Source of the DNA: SAR116 cluster alpha proteobacterium HIMB100
Lineage (GTDB): Bacteria > Pseudomonadota > Alphaproteobacteria > Puniceispirillales > Puniceispirillaceae
DNA length: 64,000 bases
Direction of reading: 5' to 3'
Assembly (NCBI GenBank): GCA_000238815.2
Contig: AFXB01000010.1
Location: 748,501-812,500 of the forward strand
Under the pieces are notes generated by a model that saw nothing but the letters and a program-made list of their open reading frames with translations, ran no database searches and was not told where the DNA came from. Of the stretch, positions 56,155 to 64,000 are shown one piece after another. The position numbers were made by a program, and so were the translations under genes. The stretch's first letter is position 1, and each line of letters opens with the position of its first letter.

Positions 56155-58818
56155 ATGAACGCACTTGATATAACATCAGTCAAACAGGCCAAATTGACCC
56201 CAATGATGGCGCAATATATTGCTGTGAAAGAACAGTATCAGGAGATGCTGTTGTTTTACAGAATGGGTGATTTTTATGAAATGTTTTTTCATGATGCGGA
56301 AGTCGCGTCTCAGGCCTTAGGCATTGCCCTTACGCATCGCGGCAAAATTGAAGATCGTGAAATTGCAATGTGCGGGGTTCCGGTTCATGCAATGGACGGT
56401 TATTTGGCCCGCTTGATTCAGAAAGGCCATAAAGTTGCAATTTGCGAACAATCCGAAACACCGGAAATCTTTAAAAAAAGGGGCGGAAAAGGTCCGCTTC
56501 CCCGTGATGTCGTTCGGGTTGTCACCCCTGGTACGCTTCAAGAAGATGGTTTGCTGAATGCGCATCAGCATAATTTTTTGGTGGCGGTTGGCCGGGTTTC
56601 AGCTGACCTGGCCATCGCCTGGGCGGATATGTCCACAGGTGATTTCTATGTTCAGCCATGCGCTGACGGCGATGTTGATACGCTTTTGGCGCGTCTGCAA
56701 GCTGCCGAATTGATTTATGCGGATGATTTGACAGAACGTTTGATGGCCGCGCAAGCTGCTTATCATGCTAGCCCTCAGCCCTCAGCCCTGTTTGATCACA
56801 AAAAAGCTGCTGAACGGTTATGTGAATTTTATGGGGTGGCCACACTTCAGGGTTTTGGCCAGTTTACCCCGCCGATGTTGTCGGCTGCTGGCGGCTTGCT
56901 GGCCTATCTGCAGCGCACACAACTGAATCAGATGCCGCGGCTGACGTCGCTCAGCAGCTTGTCGAAACAAGCCTTTATGGATATTGATGCGGCGACCCGT
57001 AAGTCACTTGAATTGACTCAAACCTTATCTGGTGAGCGGTCCGGCAGTCTGCTCCAGGCGATTGATTGTACCCGCACTGCTGCAGGGGCTCGTTTGTTGC
57101 ATGGGCGTATTTCTGCACCCCTTACAGACAGGCAACAAATCGAACAACGGCTGGGTCTTGCCAATTGGCTTTTAGATCAGCCGGGTCTGTGCCAGACGAT
57201 ATCTGACCATTTCAGGCAAGTCCCCGATTTGGACAGATCATTATCTCGTATTGCTTCTGGACGGGGCGGGCCCCGGGATTTGAAAAATCTGGCAGAAGGG
57301 CTGCTGGGGGCCAGACGGATTGCCAGTGCTTGTCTGTCTTCAGAACAGATTGAACTGAGCCCTGAGGTGGCCAGATTATGCACTCTTGCAGAAGCACCGG
57401 CATCGTTGGGTGACAGAATTCTGCCTGCACTTGGCGAGGAGCTGCCGTTACTTGCCAGAGAGGGCGGATTTATTCGGTCAGGATATGACAGTCAGTTAGA
57501 TAATCTGCAGCAAATGCGAGATGAAAGCCGCCGCCTGATTGCGGCTCTGCAGGCAAAATATGCAGAACAAACCGGTGTTTCTTCTTTGAAAATCAAATAT
57601 AATAACGTCCTTGGCTATCATATAGATGTCCGCGCAAATCATGGTGAGAAACTGCTGGGTGACGAGAATTTTATTCACCGGCAAACCACAGCTCAGGCAG
57701 TCAGATTCACCACAACTGAGCTGTCTGAATTAGAAAAACAATTAAGCACAGCAGCCGATCGGGCAGTGGCACTAGAACTTGAGCTGTTTGCTGAACTGAC
57801 AGACGCCGTTCACCGTCAGTCTGGACAAATTGCTGAAGCTGCGCATGCGCTGGCTTGTCTTGATGTGGCCCATTCGACGGCCCGGCTGGCTGAACGTCAT
57901 CATTATACGCGCCCGTTTCTGCGGGATGATACAACCTTTCAGATTGAGGCTGGTCGTCATCCTGTTGTGGAACAGATGCTGACCACGTCATCTCCGTTTA
58001 TCGCTAATGATTGTCAGCTTTCAGAACAGGCAAATCTCTGGCTTCTCACCGGACCAAACATGGCGGGTAAATCAACTTATCTTCGCCAGAATGCCCATAT
58101 TGCTATTTTGGCACAGGCAGGTCTGTATGTTCCGGCGGAACGAGCGGAAATCGGCATAATTGACAAGCTGTTCAGCCGGGTTGGCGCGTCTGATGATCTG
58201 GCCCGTGGGCAATCAACATTTATGGTGGAAATGGTTGAAACGGCGGCGATTCTCAATCAATCAACAGACAAGTCTCTTGTGATTCTTGATGAAATCGGCC
58301 GGGGCACAGCGACCTGGGATGGCCTGGCGATTGCTTGGGCCTGTCTTGAACATTTACACAATAAAAATAAATGCCGCACCTTATTTGCGACTCATTACCA
58401 TGAGCTGACCAGCCTGCAGGTCCAGCTGGACAGACTCAGGATTTATGCGATGCAGGTCAAGGAATGGAAAGGCGAAATTATATTTTTGCATCAGGTTGCC
58501 GCCGGGGCTGCAGATAAATCTTATGGCGTTCATGTCGCTAAGCTGGCGGGTCTGCCCACAGCTGTGATCCAGCGCGCTGCAGGTCTTGTCCGTCAATTAG
58601 AAGCACAGTCCTTCGGGGCCACCAATACAGCAAATATGCTGCCGTTATTTGACCGGCCTGTGGCTGAGGACAGTTTGGTTTCAGATAGTTCTTCTGTGGC
58701 TGTTTCAGCAGAATTGGACGACATGCTAACCGCCTTGGAGCCTGACGCGCTGTCCCCGCGTGAGGCCCTCAGCCTGCTCTATGAATTAAAGGCTGAGCAT
58801 GATAAATCAGGAATATGA
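56155..58818 (+). CDS. mutS: DNA mismatch repair protein MutS
   Basis: An 887-residue mismatch sensor. The mismatch-reading Phe-x-Glu is Phe40-Tyr41-Glu42 in MGDFYEMFFHDA. Walker A is LTGPNMAGKSTYLRQNAH, followed by RVGASDDLARGQSTFMVEM, Walker B SLVILDEIGRGTATWDG and LFATHYHELTSL. The C-terminus has the helix-u-turn-helix region. No mutL is in the window. Its end overlaps the glnD reading frame. Confidence 0.98.
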   Translation: MNALDITSVKQAKLTPMMAQYIAVKEQYQEMLLFYRMGDFYEMFFHDAEVASQALGIALTHRGKIEDREIAMCGVPVHAMDGYLARLIQKGHKVAICEQSETPEIFKKRGGKGPLPRDVVRVVTPGTLQEDGLLNAHQHNFLVAVGRVSADLAIAWADMSTGDFYVQPCADGDVDTLLARLQAAELIYADDLTERLMAAQAAYHASPQPSALFDHKKAAERLCEFYGVATLQGFGQFTPPMLSAAGGLLAYLQRTQLNQMPRLTSLSSLSKQAFMDIDAATRKSLELTQTLSGERSGSLLQAIDCTRTAAGARLLHGRISAPLTDRQQIEQRLGLANWLLDQPGLCQTISDHFRQVPDLDRSLSRIASGRGGPRDLKNLAEGLLGARRIASACLSSEQIELSPEVARLCTLAEAPASLGDRILPALGEELPLLAREGGFIRSGYDSQLDNLQQMRDESRRLIAALQAKYAEQTGVSSLKIKYNNVLGYHIDVRANHGEKLLGDENFIHRQTTAQAVRFTTTELSELEKQLSTAADRAVALELELFAELTDAVHRQSGQIAEAAHALACLDVAHSTARLAERHHYTRPFLRDDTTFQIEAGRHPVVEQMLTTSSPFIANDCQLSEQANLWLLTGPNMAGKSTYLRQNAHIAILAQAGLYVPAERAEIGIIDKLFSRVGASDDLARGQSTFMVEMVETAAILNQSTDKSLVILDEIGRGTATWDGLAIAWACLEHLHNKNKCRTLFATHYHELTSLQVQLDRLRIYAMQVKEWKGEIIFLHQVAAGAADKSYGVHVAKLAGLPTAVIQRAAGLVRQLEAQSFGATNTANMLPLFDRPVAEDSLVSDSSSVAVSAELDDMLTALEPDALSPREALSLLYELKAEHDKSGI

Positions 58819-58849
58819 GGGCGCTGACCAGCAGGCAAGGAGAACGAAT

Positions 58850-61690
58850 GTGTCCACATCCACGCTGGAAAATCTGCAATCCACTTCTGTCTGGCAGAGC
58901 TGGCTTGCGCCGCTTGAACTGGTAAAAGACAAGCAGACTGCTGGTGCATTTAATGTATTTGATCAGCAGCTATTTGCAGAAACTGCCGCATCTGTTTTCG
59001 CTGGAAAACAAGCAAAATCAGAACAGCGCGCAGCCCTTCTGGAGCTGATGAAAACCACGCTTGCAAGCGGGCGCAAGACGCTAGAGGACAAGATTGTAGA
59101 CCAACGTGACGGCGCAATTTATGTCGGGGCGCATGCGTTTCTTCTTGATTCTATTATTTCTGGTTTGGTGACCTGTGCCCGTCAGCATGTTTTTGCTGTT
59201 GAGCCGCGCTTTGCGGTGATGGCTGTAGGTGGCTATGGGCGTGGTGAGCTGGCGCCATTCAGTGACATTGATTTGTTATTTGTGATGCCTCAGAAACAGA
59301 CAAAATCAGACATCGAATTTGTTGAATTCATCTTATATATTTTGTGGGATCTGGGGCTGAGTGTGGGACATGCAAGCCGCACGGTCGATGAAAATCTTAA
59401 AGCTGCTTCTGATGATGTAACGATCCGCACCTCACTTCTCGAAATGAGGCCGTTAGCCGGAAATAACGATCTCTCAGACAAGCTGTTGAAGGCGTTTAAG
59501 ACATGGTTATCTGGCCAGCCGGTCCTGGATTTTGTTGAAGCCAAATTAACTGAACGCGATCTGCGGCATGGCCGTTTCGGGGGCACCCGCTATGCGGTTG
59601 AGCCGAATGTCAAAGATGGAAAAGGGGGCTTGCGCGATCTGCATACCTTGTTCTGGATCACAAAATACGCATACCGGCTTGATCATGTTCACGCGATGTT
59701 GACGGTTGGTATATTGCGGTCATCAGAAGCCAGAGCCTTTGCGGCCGCCCAGCGGTTTTTATGGACTGTCCGCTGTTTTTTGCATTTGCATCATGGGCGC
59801 GAAGATGATCGGCTGACCTTTGATGCGCAGATGCAGATTGCCCCGCAAATGGGCTTTTCTGATCGATCTGGCCTGCGCGGTGTTGAACGATTCATGAAGC
59901 GTTATTATTTAGCTGCCCGCCAGGTGGGCAACCTCACCCGTATTTTTTGTGCGGCTCTGGCAACAGATTTTGATCAGCGGCCACGCCTGAATTTACGTAA
60001 ATTCTGGGTAGCGGGTTTTTCGCAACGTCCAAATATCAAACCCTTTAGCCTTGAAGGTGAACGTCTTCATCTTCCAGATAAATTGAGGTTTCGCGATAAT
60101 AGAGACTTGATTATTGAGCTGTTTTACATGGCTCAATATCATGAGCTGGATATACATCCCGACACTTTGCGTCGGCTGACCCGTGCTGTTCGTGCGCTGA
60201 ATACAACAGAACTTCAGTCGCCAAAAACACATGAACGTTTTTTGGCAATTCTGACCGACCAGCGTAATCCTGAACGGGTATTAAGGCTGATGAATGAAGC
60301 TGGCTGGCTTGGCAAATATCTGCCTGATTTCGGGCGTATTGTCGGGATGATGCAATTTGACATGTATCACAGCTACACAGTTGACGAACATACCATAAAG
60401 GCTGTCGGGAATATCAGCGATATTGAACAAGGTGTGCTGAAGACCATTGCCCCGGTGGCCAGCCGCCTGATCCATGAGCTTGATTCGCGTCAGGCTTTAT
60501 TTGTTGCGGTTCTGTTTCATGACATTGCCAAAGGACGTGGGGGGGATCATTCTGTTTTGGGGGCAGAGGTGGCGGCACAGCTTTGCCCGCTTCTGGGTTT
60601 GAATGCGCAGACCACTGAAACAGTTGTCTGGCTGATCCGGCATCATTTGCTGATGAGCAAAACCGCATTCCGGTATGATCTGAATGATCCGCAGACAATC
60701 TCTGATTTTGCGGCAGAGGTGCAGTCTCCTGAACGTCTGAAATTGCTTTTGGTTCTGACAGTTGCGGATATCCTGGCAGTCGGTCCTGAGATCTGGAATG
60801 GCTGGAAGGCTAGTCTGATGAGAGACTTGTACAGCCGATCAGAGGCGGTACTTGGCGGTGCGGCTCCCTCTGAGGTCTCAGCCTTGGCAGCAGCAGATGC
60901 TATGCAGGCAACACGCCTGGCCTTGTCCGCGTGGGATGATGAACGGTTCGATGCGCATGCGCAATTATTCTACCCGAGCTACTGGACCAATTTTTCTACA
61001 GAATCTCATCTGTATCATGCCCGTCTGGCCGAACAATTTAACGCAGGTGAAAAAAAGCTGCTGATTGATTTCAAAATCGATGATGATAAGGAATCAACAA
61101 TTCTGGTGGTGATGGCTGCGGATCACCCCGGACTGTTCAGCCGCATTGTCGGTGCGGTTGCGGTGGCAGGCTGTTCAATTATGAATGCCCGTATCAACAC
61201 GCGTCATGATGGAACGATTTTGGATCAGTTCCGCATTCAGGATAAAGACAGGCAAGCGGTAATCGATCCACAAATCCAGAACCGTATTGCAAAAATTATT
61301 GAACAGTCTTTGGCGGGGGATATTTCTTTGTTCCGCCGTCTGCAGGAACGTTCAGCTCAGATCACCAAACGGCAAAAAGCAATGAGCGTTCCGCCCAGGG
61401 TCATTGTCAGTAATAACCGCAGTAATACCCATACAGTGATTGAGGTGAATGGTGCTGATCGGCCTGGTCTGTTGTATCAGATCACTTATCATTTGGTTCA
61501 GCTTGGCCTGCAAATCAATTCGGCAACAGTCTCTACCTATGGGGAAAAGGTGGTTGATGTGTTTTATGTCAAAGATGTGTATGGGCTGAAAATTGAAAGA
61601 GAGGCGAGCCAGAAAAAAATAGAGCAAACCTTAATGGGTGTGTTTGATTTACAACAGGCAGATTCTCGCCAAAATGGGACTCACTCCTAA
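58850..61690 (+). CDS. glnD: Bifunctional uridylyltransferase/uridylyl-removing enzyme GlnD
   Basis: GlnD uridylylates PII (GlnB) when glutamine is low and removes UMP when it is high. The 946-residue protein has the nucleotidyltransferase motif AVGGYGRGELAPFSDIDLLF and KDGKGGLRDLHTLFWITKY. An HD domain contains LFVAVLFHDIAKGRGGDHS, and two ACT domains include VVMAADHPGLFSRIVGAVAV and VIEVNGADRPGLLYQITYHL. GTG 58850 has AAGGAG seven bases upstream; ATG 58799, inside mutS, would add 17 residues. Confidence 0.96.
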   Translation: MSTSTLENLQSTSVWQSWLAPLELVKDKQTAGAFNVFDQQLFAETAASVFAGKQAKSEQRAALLELMKTTLASGRKTLEDKIVDQRDGAIYVGAHAFLLDSIISGLVTCARQHVFAVEPRFAVMAVGGYGRGELAPFSDIDLLFVMPQKQTKSDIEFVEFILYILWDLGLSVGHASRTVDENLKAASDDVTIRTSLLEMRPLAGNNDLSDKLLKAFKTWLSGQPVLDFVEAKLTERDLRHGRFGGTRYAVEPNVKDGKGGLRDLHTLFWITKYAYRLDHVHAMLTVGILRSSEARAFAAAQRFLWTVRCFLHLHHGREDDRLTFDAQMQIAPQMGFSDRSGLRGVERFMKRYYLAARQVGNLTRIFCAALATDFDQRPRLNLRKFWVAGFSQRPNIKPFSLEGERLHLPDKLRFRDNRDLIIELFYMAQYHELDIHPDTLRRLTRAVRALNTTELQSPKTHERFLAILTDQRNPERVLRLMNEAGWLGKYLPDFGRIVGMMQFDMYHSYTVDEHTIKAVGNISDIEQGVLKTIAPVASRLIHELDSRQALFVAVLFHDIAKGRGGDHSVLGAEVAAQLCPLLGLNAQTTETVVWLIRHHLLMSKTAFRYDLNDPQTISDFAAEVQSPERLKLLLVLTVADILAVGPEIWNGWKASLMRDLYSRSEAVLGGAAPSEVSALAAADAMQATRLALSAWDDERFDAHAQLFYPSYWTNFSTESHLYHARLAEQFNAGEKKLLIDFKIDDDKESTILVVMAADHPGLFSRIVGAVAVAGCSIMNARINTRHDGTILDQFRIQDKDRQAVIDPQIQNRIAKIIEQSLAGDISLFRRLQERSAQITKRQKAMSVPPRVIVSNNRSNTHTVIEVNGADRPGLLYQITYHLVQLGLQINSATVSTYGEKVVDVFYVKDVYGLKIEREASQKKIEQTLMGVFDLQQADSRQNGTHS

Positions 61691-61691
61691 G

Positions 61692-63263
61692 ATGGCCAGC
61701 CGGAGTTTATTTGCGGCCTTTCGGCAAATCAGCGGACTGACCGCCATCTCGCGTGTTTTGGGCTTCATTCGCGATGTTGTTTTTGCCCATTATTTAGGTG
61801 CAGGGGCGGCAACAGACGCGTTTCTGGTTGCGTTCAAGCTGCCGAATCTGTTTCGGCGGCTGACGGCAGAAGGGGCGCTGACCAACGCCTTTCTGCCCAG
61901 CTACAGTCTTGCCCGACAACAAAAATCAGACAAAGCTGCGTTGATTTTGGCAGCTGAAGTGCAGACGGCGCTGTTTTTGGGGTTATGTTTTATCGTTCTG
62001 GTGATGGAAGTGTTCATGCCATTTGTCGTTGCTGGTTTGGCACCTGGATTTATGGACACACCTGACCGGCTGTCTGCCGCGGTGGATCTGGCGCGCCTGA
62101 CGATGCCGTATTTGCCGATGATTTCACTGGTTGCCTTATGGGCGGCGGTTTTAAACAGCCATGATTCTTTTTTCGGCGGTGCTGTTGCGCCTGTGATTTT
62201 GAACGTCTGCCTGATCGGTGGTGCGCTTTGCGTACCATTTTTTCAGGCTCATCTTCAGCTTTCGGCGGCCCATCTTGGGGTCCCTGTTGCAGTGGCTGTT
62301 TTGCTGGCCGGCACAGCTCAGATGTTCCTGTTGCAACATCAGTTACAACGGGCGCGTCTTCCTATGCCGTTGTTTCGCCTTGGCTTATCTTCTGAGGCGC
62401 GGCGAATGTGGGGCAGTTTTGTTCCGGCTGCATTGGGTGCAGGGATGATGCAAATCAATTTACTGGTTGATCTTGTGCTGGCATCCTTTCTGGCTACCGG
62501 GTCAATTTCCTGGCTCTATTATGCAGATCGGCTGGCTCAATTGCCATTGGGGCTGGTGGGCATTGCGCTGGGCACGGCCCTGTTGCCACGTCTGTCTCGT
62601 TTACAGGCAAAATCCGGTTCTGAGCTCCAAACACAAGCAGCTTTCTGTACTGAATTGGCAACGGCCATCAAACCTGCTGCTATATTAACGCTGCCTGCGG
62701 TTGCTGCACTTCTTATTCTGCCTGAAGTCCTGATTATCGGTCTATTTCGGTCTGGGGCGTTTCAGCTTTCTGATGCGCAGGCCGCAGCTATGGCGTTAAT
62801 GGCCTACGCGCTGGGTCTGCCCGCCTTTGTCGGGCTGAAGCTGACCCAATCAGCTTTATATGCCATGGATAAAGGCCGGTTTGTGCTGCTGACGTCATCT
62901 GTTTCAGTAGCACTGAATATCTGTCTCAGCCTTATTTTGATGCAGATTTATCAACATGTTGGTCTGGCGCTTGCCACATCGCTTGTGTCCTGGCTGGCCT
63001 TTATCTGGCAAATGGTCTGGCTTATACGGGCCAGACGGCTTGATGGGTCCAGCCTGATTGTGGTTTTAAAGGCGGTATTTGCTTCAGGGATTATGGCTGC
63101 CGGTCTTTATGTTGTTCTGCCTGGCCTGCACAGCCTGCTTGCCTCTGATATGCTGATCATGCTGATTTGTGTAGGGGCTGGCATGTGTGTATATAGCCTT
63201 ACTGCGCATCTGTTGGGGCTGACTGCAGCTCTTTTTGGCCGCGCGCAAAGACAAAGAACTTGA
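61692..63263 (+). CDS. murJ: Lipid II flippase MurJ
   Basis: A 523-residue MOP-family membrane protein with about 14 hydrophobic segments that flips lipid II for peptidoglycan synthesis. Hallmarks are ISGLTAISRVLGFIRDVVFA, GAATDAFLVAFKLPNLFRRL, LTAEGALTNAFLPSY and LLPRLSRLQAKSG. ATG 61692 lies directly after the glnD stop; ATG 61674 would overlap glnD. It sits between glnD and trpS, a familiar alphaproteobacterial order. Confidence 0.95.
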   Translation: MASRSLFAAFRQISGLTAISRVLGFIRDVVFAHYLGAGAATDAFLVAFKLPNLFRRLTAEGALTNAFLPSYSLARQQKSDKAALILAAEVQTALFLGLCFIVLVMEVFMPFVVAGLAPGFMDTPDRLSAAVDLARLTMPYLPMISLVALWAAVLNSHDSFFGGAVAPVILNVCLIGGALCVPFFQAHLQLSAAHLGVPVAVAVLLAGTAQMFLLQHQLQRARLPMPLFRLGLSSEARRMWGSFVPAALGAGMMQINLLVDLVLASFLATGSISWLYYADRLAQLPLGLVGIALGTALLPRLSRLQAKSGSELQTQAAFCTELATAIKPAAILTLPAVAALLILPEVLIIGLFRSGAFQLSDAQAAAMALMAYALGLPAFVGLKLTQSALYAMDKGRFVLLTSSVSVALNICLSLILMQIYQHVGLALATSLVSWLAFIWQMVWLIRARRLDGSSLIVVLKAVFASGIMAAGLYVVLPGLHSLLASDMLIMLICVGAGMCVYSLTAHLLGLTAALFGRAQRQRT

Positions 63264-63332
63264 GCAATTGGTCAAGGCAGGTCATAACAAGGCCGGTTCG
63301 GTTTGACCGATGATCATATAAGGAAGTTGAAC

Positions 63333-64000
63333 ATGACACGCTCTGGCCGTATTTTTTCAGGTGTCCAGCCAACCGGAAACCTGCATCTCGGTAATTTTCT
63401 GGGTGCAATTAAAAACTGGGTCGCGCTGCAGGCTGATTTTGAATGTATTTTTTGTGTTGTGGATCTACATGCGATTACTGTTCCGCAGGATCCGGAAAAT
63501 CTGCGCCGTTCAATCCGTGAAGTGACAGCTTGTCTGATCGCCTCTGGCATTGATCCGGATCAAGCGGTACTGTTTAACCAGTCGCGCGTGCCTCAACATG
63601 CTGAACTGGCCTGGATGTTTAATTGTGTTGCCCGCCTTGGCTGGCTGAACCGAATGACACAATTTAAAGAAAAAGCAGGCAAGAACAGAGAAAATGCAAC
63701 GGTAGGCCTATATGCCTATCCGACCCTGATGGCTGCAGATATTTTAGCTTACAAGGCGACACATGTGCCAGTCGGAGAGGATCAAAAACAGCATCTTGAG
63801 CTGACACGCGATATCGCAATGGCGTTCAATTCGATGTTTAATGTGGATTTCTTTCCTCAGCCTGAACCACAAATCCAAAAAACAGCAGCGCGGGTGATGA
63901 GCTTGCGTGACGGCTCGTCCAAGATGAGCAAATCAGATACATCAGATGCCACCCGCATTAATCTGACTGACTCGGCAGATGATATTGCGCTGAAAATCAA
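63333..64000 (+). CDS. trpS: Tryptophanyl-tRNA synthetase, 5' part
   Basis: The first 222 codons of TrpS are present and the gene runs off the window end. [20 protein letters not shown] carries the HIGH-like class I motif, and KMSKS appears in [20 protein letters not shown] near the end of the window. The ATG follows AAGGAAG by six bases. About 110 residues of the usual 330 are missing. Charges tRNA-Trp. Confidence 0.96.
   Translation, partial: MTRSGRIFSGVQPTGNLHLGNFLGAIKNWVALQADFECIFCVVDLHAITVPQDPENLRRSIREVTACLIASGIDPDQAVLFNQSRVPQHAELAWMFNCVARLGWLNRMTQFKEKAGKNRENATVGLYAYPTLMAADILAYKATHVPVGEDQKQHLELTRDIAMAFNSMFNVDFFPQPEPQIQKTAARVMSLRDGSSKMSKSDTSDATRINLTDSADDIALKI

Noticed and set aside
1-64000. 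CRISPR arrays, insertion sequences, prophage or toxin-antitoxin genes
   Set aside because: No regularly spaced repeats, transposase or integrase motifs, or paired small toxin-antitoxin frames were seen; gene content is core throughout.

Overview
The window is a gene-dense stretch of bacterial chromosome, about 47% GC by eye. Protein families and gene order point to an alphaproteobacterium: mnmE-mnmG-rsmG-parA-parB, holA-lptE-leuS-DUF3576, hemE next to the PPDK-regulator gene, a monofunctional hisB in a hisB-H-A-F-E run, glnD next to mutS and murJ, and a MaeB malic enzyme with a phosphotransacetylase-like tail. The modest GC, compact spacing and the small acidic porin suggest a marine lineage such as SAR116, but that placement is an inference. 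I see no insertion sequence, prophage, CRISPR array or toxin-antitoxin pair.

Layout. 0-9 kb: 3' part of an ETF:ubiquinone oxidoreductase, a TPR lipoprotein, ispE, tRNA-Gln(UUG), a CBS-pair protein, an orphan OmpR-type regulator, ribA with a degenerate RibB-like front half, yggS, a highly structured leader and a porin. 9-23 kb: DUF3576-leuS-lptE-holA on plus, then parB, parA, rsmG, mnmG, mnmE, rho, hemJ and hemE on minus, with one plus-strand gene (ogt) inserted. Three perfect 16-bp parS sites lie at 15.7, 17.8 and 19.5 kb. 22.77-23.14 kb: the largest non-coding gap, between hemE and ppsR, with DnaA-box-like sites and an AT-rich flank. It is the best candidate for the chromosomal replication origin. 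Genes on both sides largely point away from it.

23-35 kb: ppsR-maf-coaE-dnaQ, secB, fxsA, a Tim44-like protein, smr-xre, the histidine operon (with a GNAT gene inside and a HIT gene at its end) and comM, whose conserved N-terminus has no ATG, GTG or TTG start. 35-44 kb: an envelope and RNA-modification cluster (gshB, a BON lipoprotein, yraN, rsmI, an LpoA-like lipoprotein) and hemW-rdgB-rph. 42-49.5 kb: the chaperone region hrcA, grpE, dnaK, dnaJ, interrupted by two uncharacterised minus-strand genes, with a near-ideal alphaproteobacterial sigma-32 promoter before dnaK, then dapB. 49-64 kb: DUF2244, nth, a conserved lipoprotein, phoR-phoB without pst genes, maeB, mutS, glnD, murJ and the 5' part of trpS.

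Functionally the window is housekeeping: origin and segregation machinery, haem, histidine, riboflavin and isoprenoid synthesis, protein folding, envelope assembly, and nitrogen and phosphate signalling. The most interesting points are the origin/parS architecture (two of the three parS sites lie inside genes and dictate the same peptide, VSRET), the non-standard comM start, the nested inverted repeats in several intergenic gaps, and the two unknown genes between hrcA and grpE. I did not find a clearly new multi-gene system.
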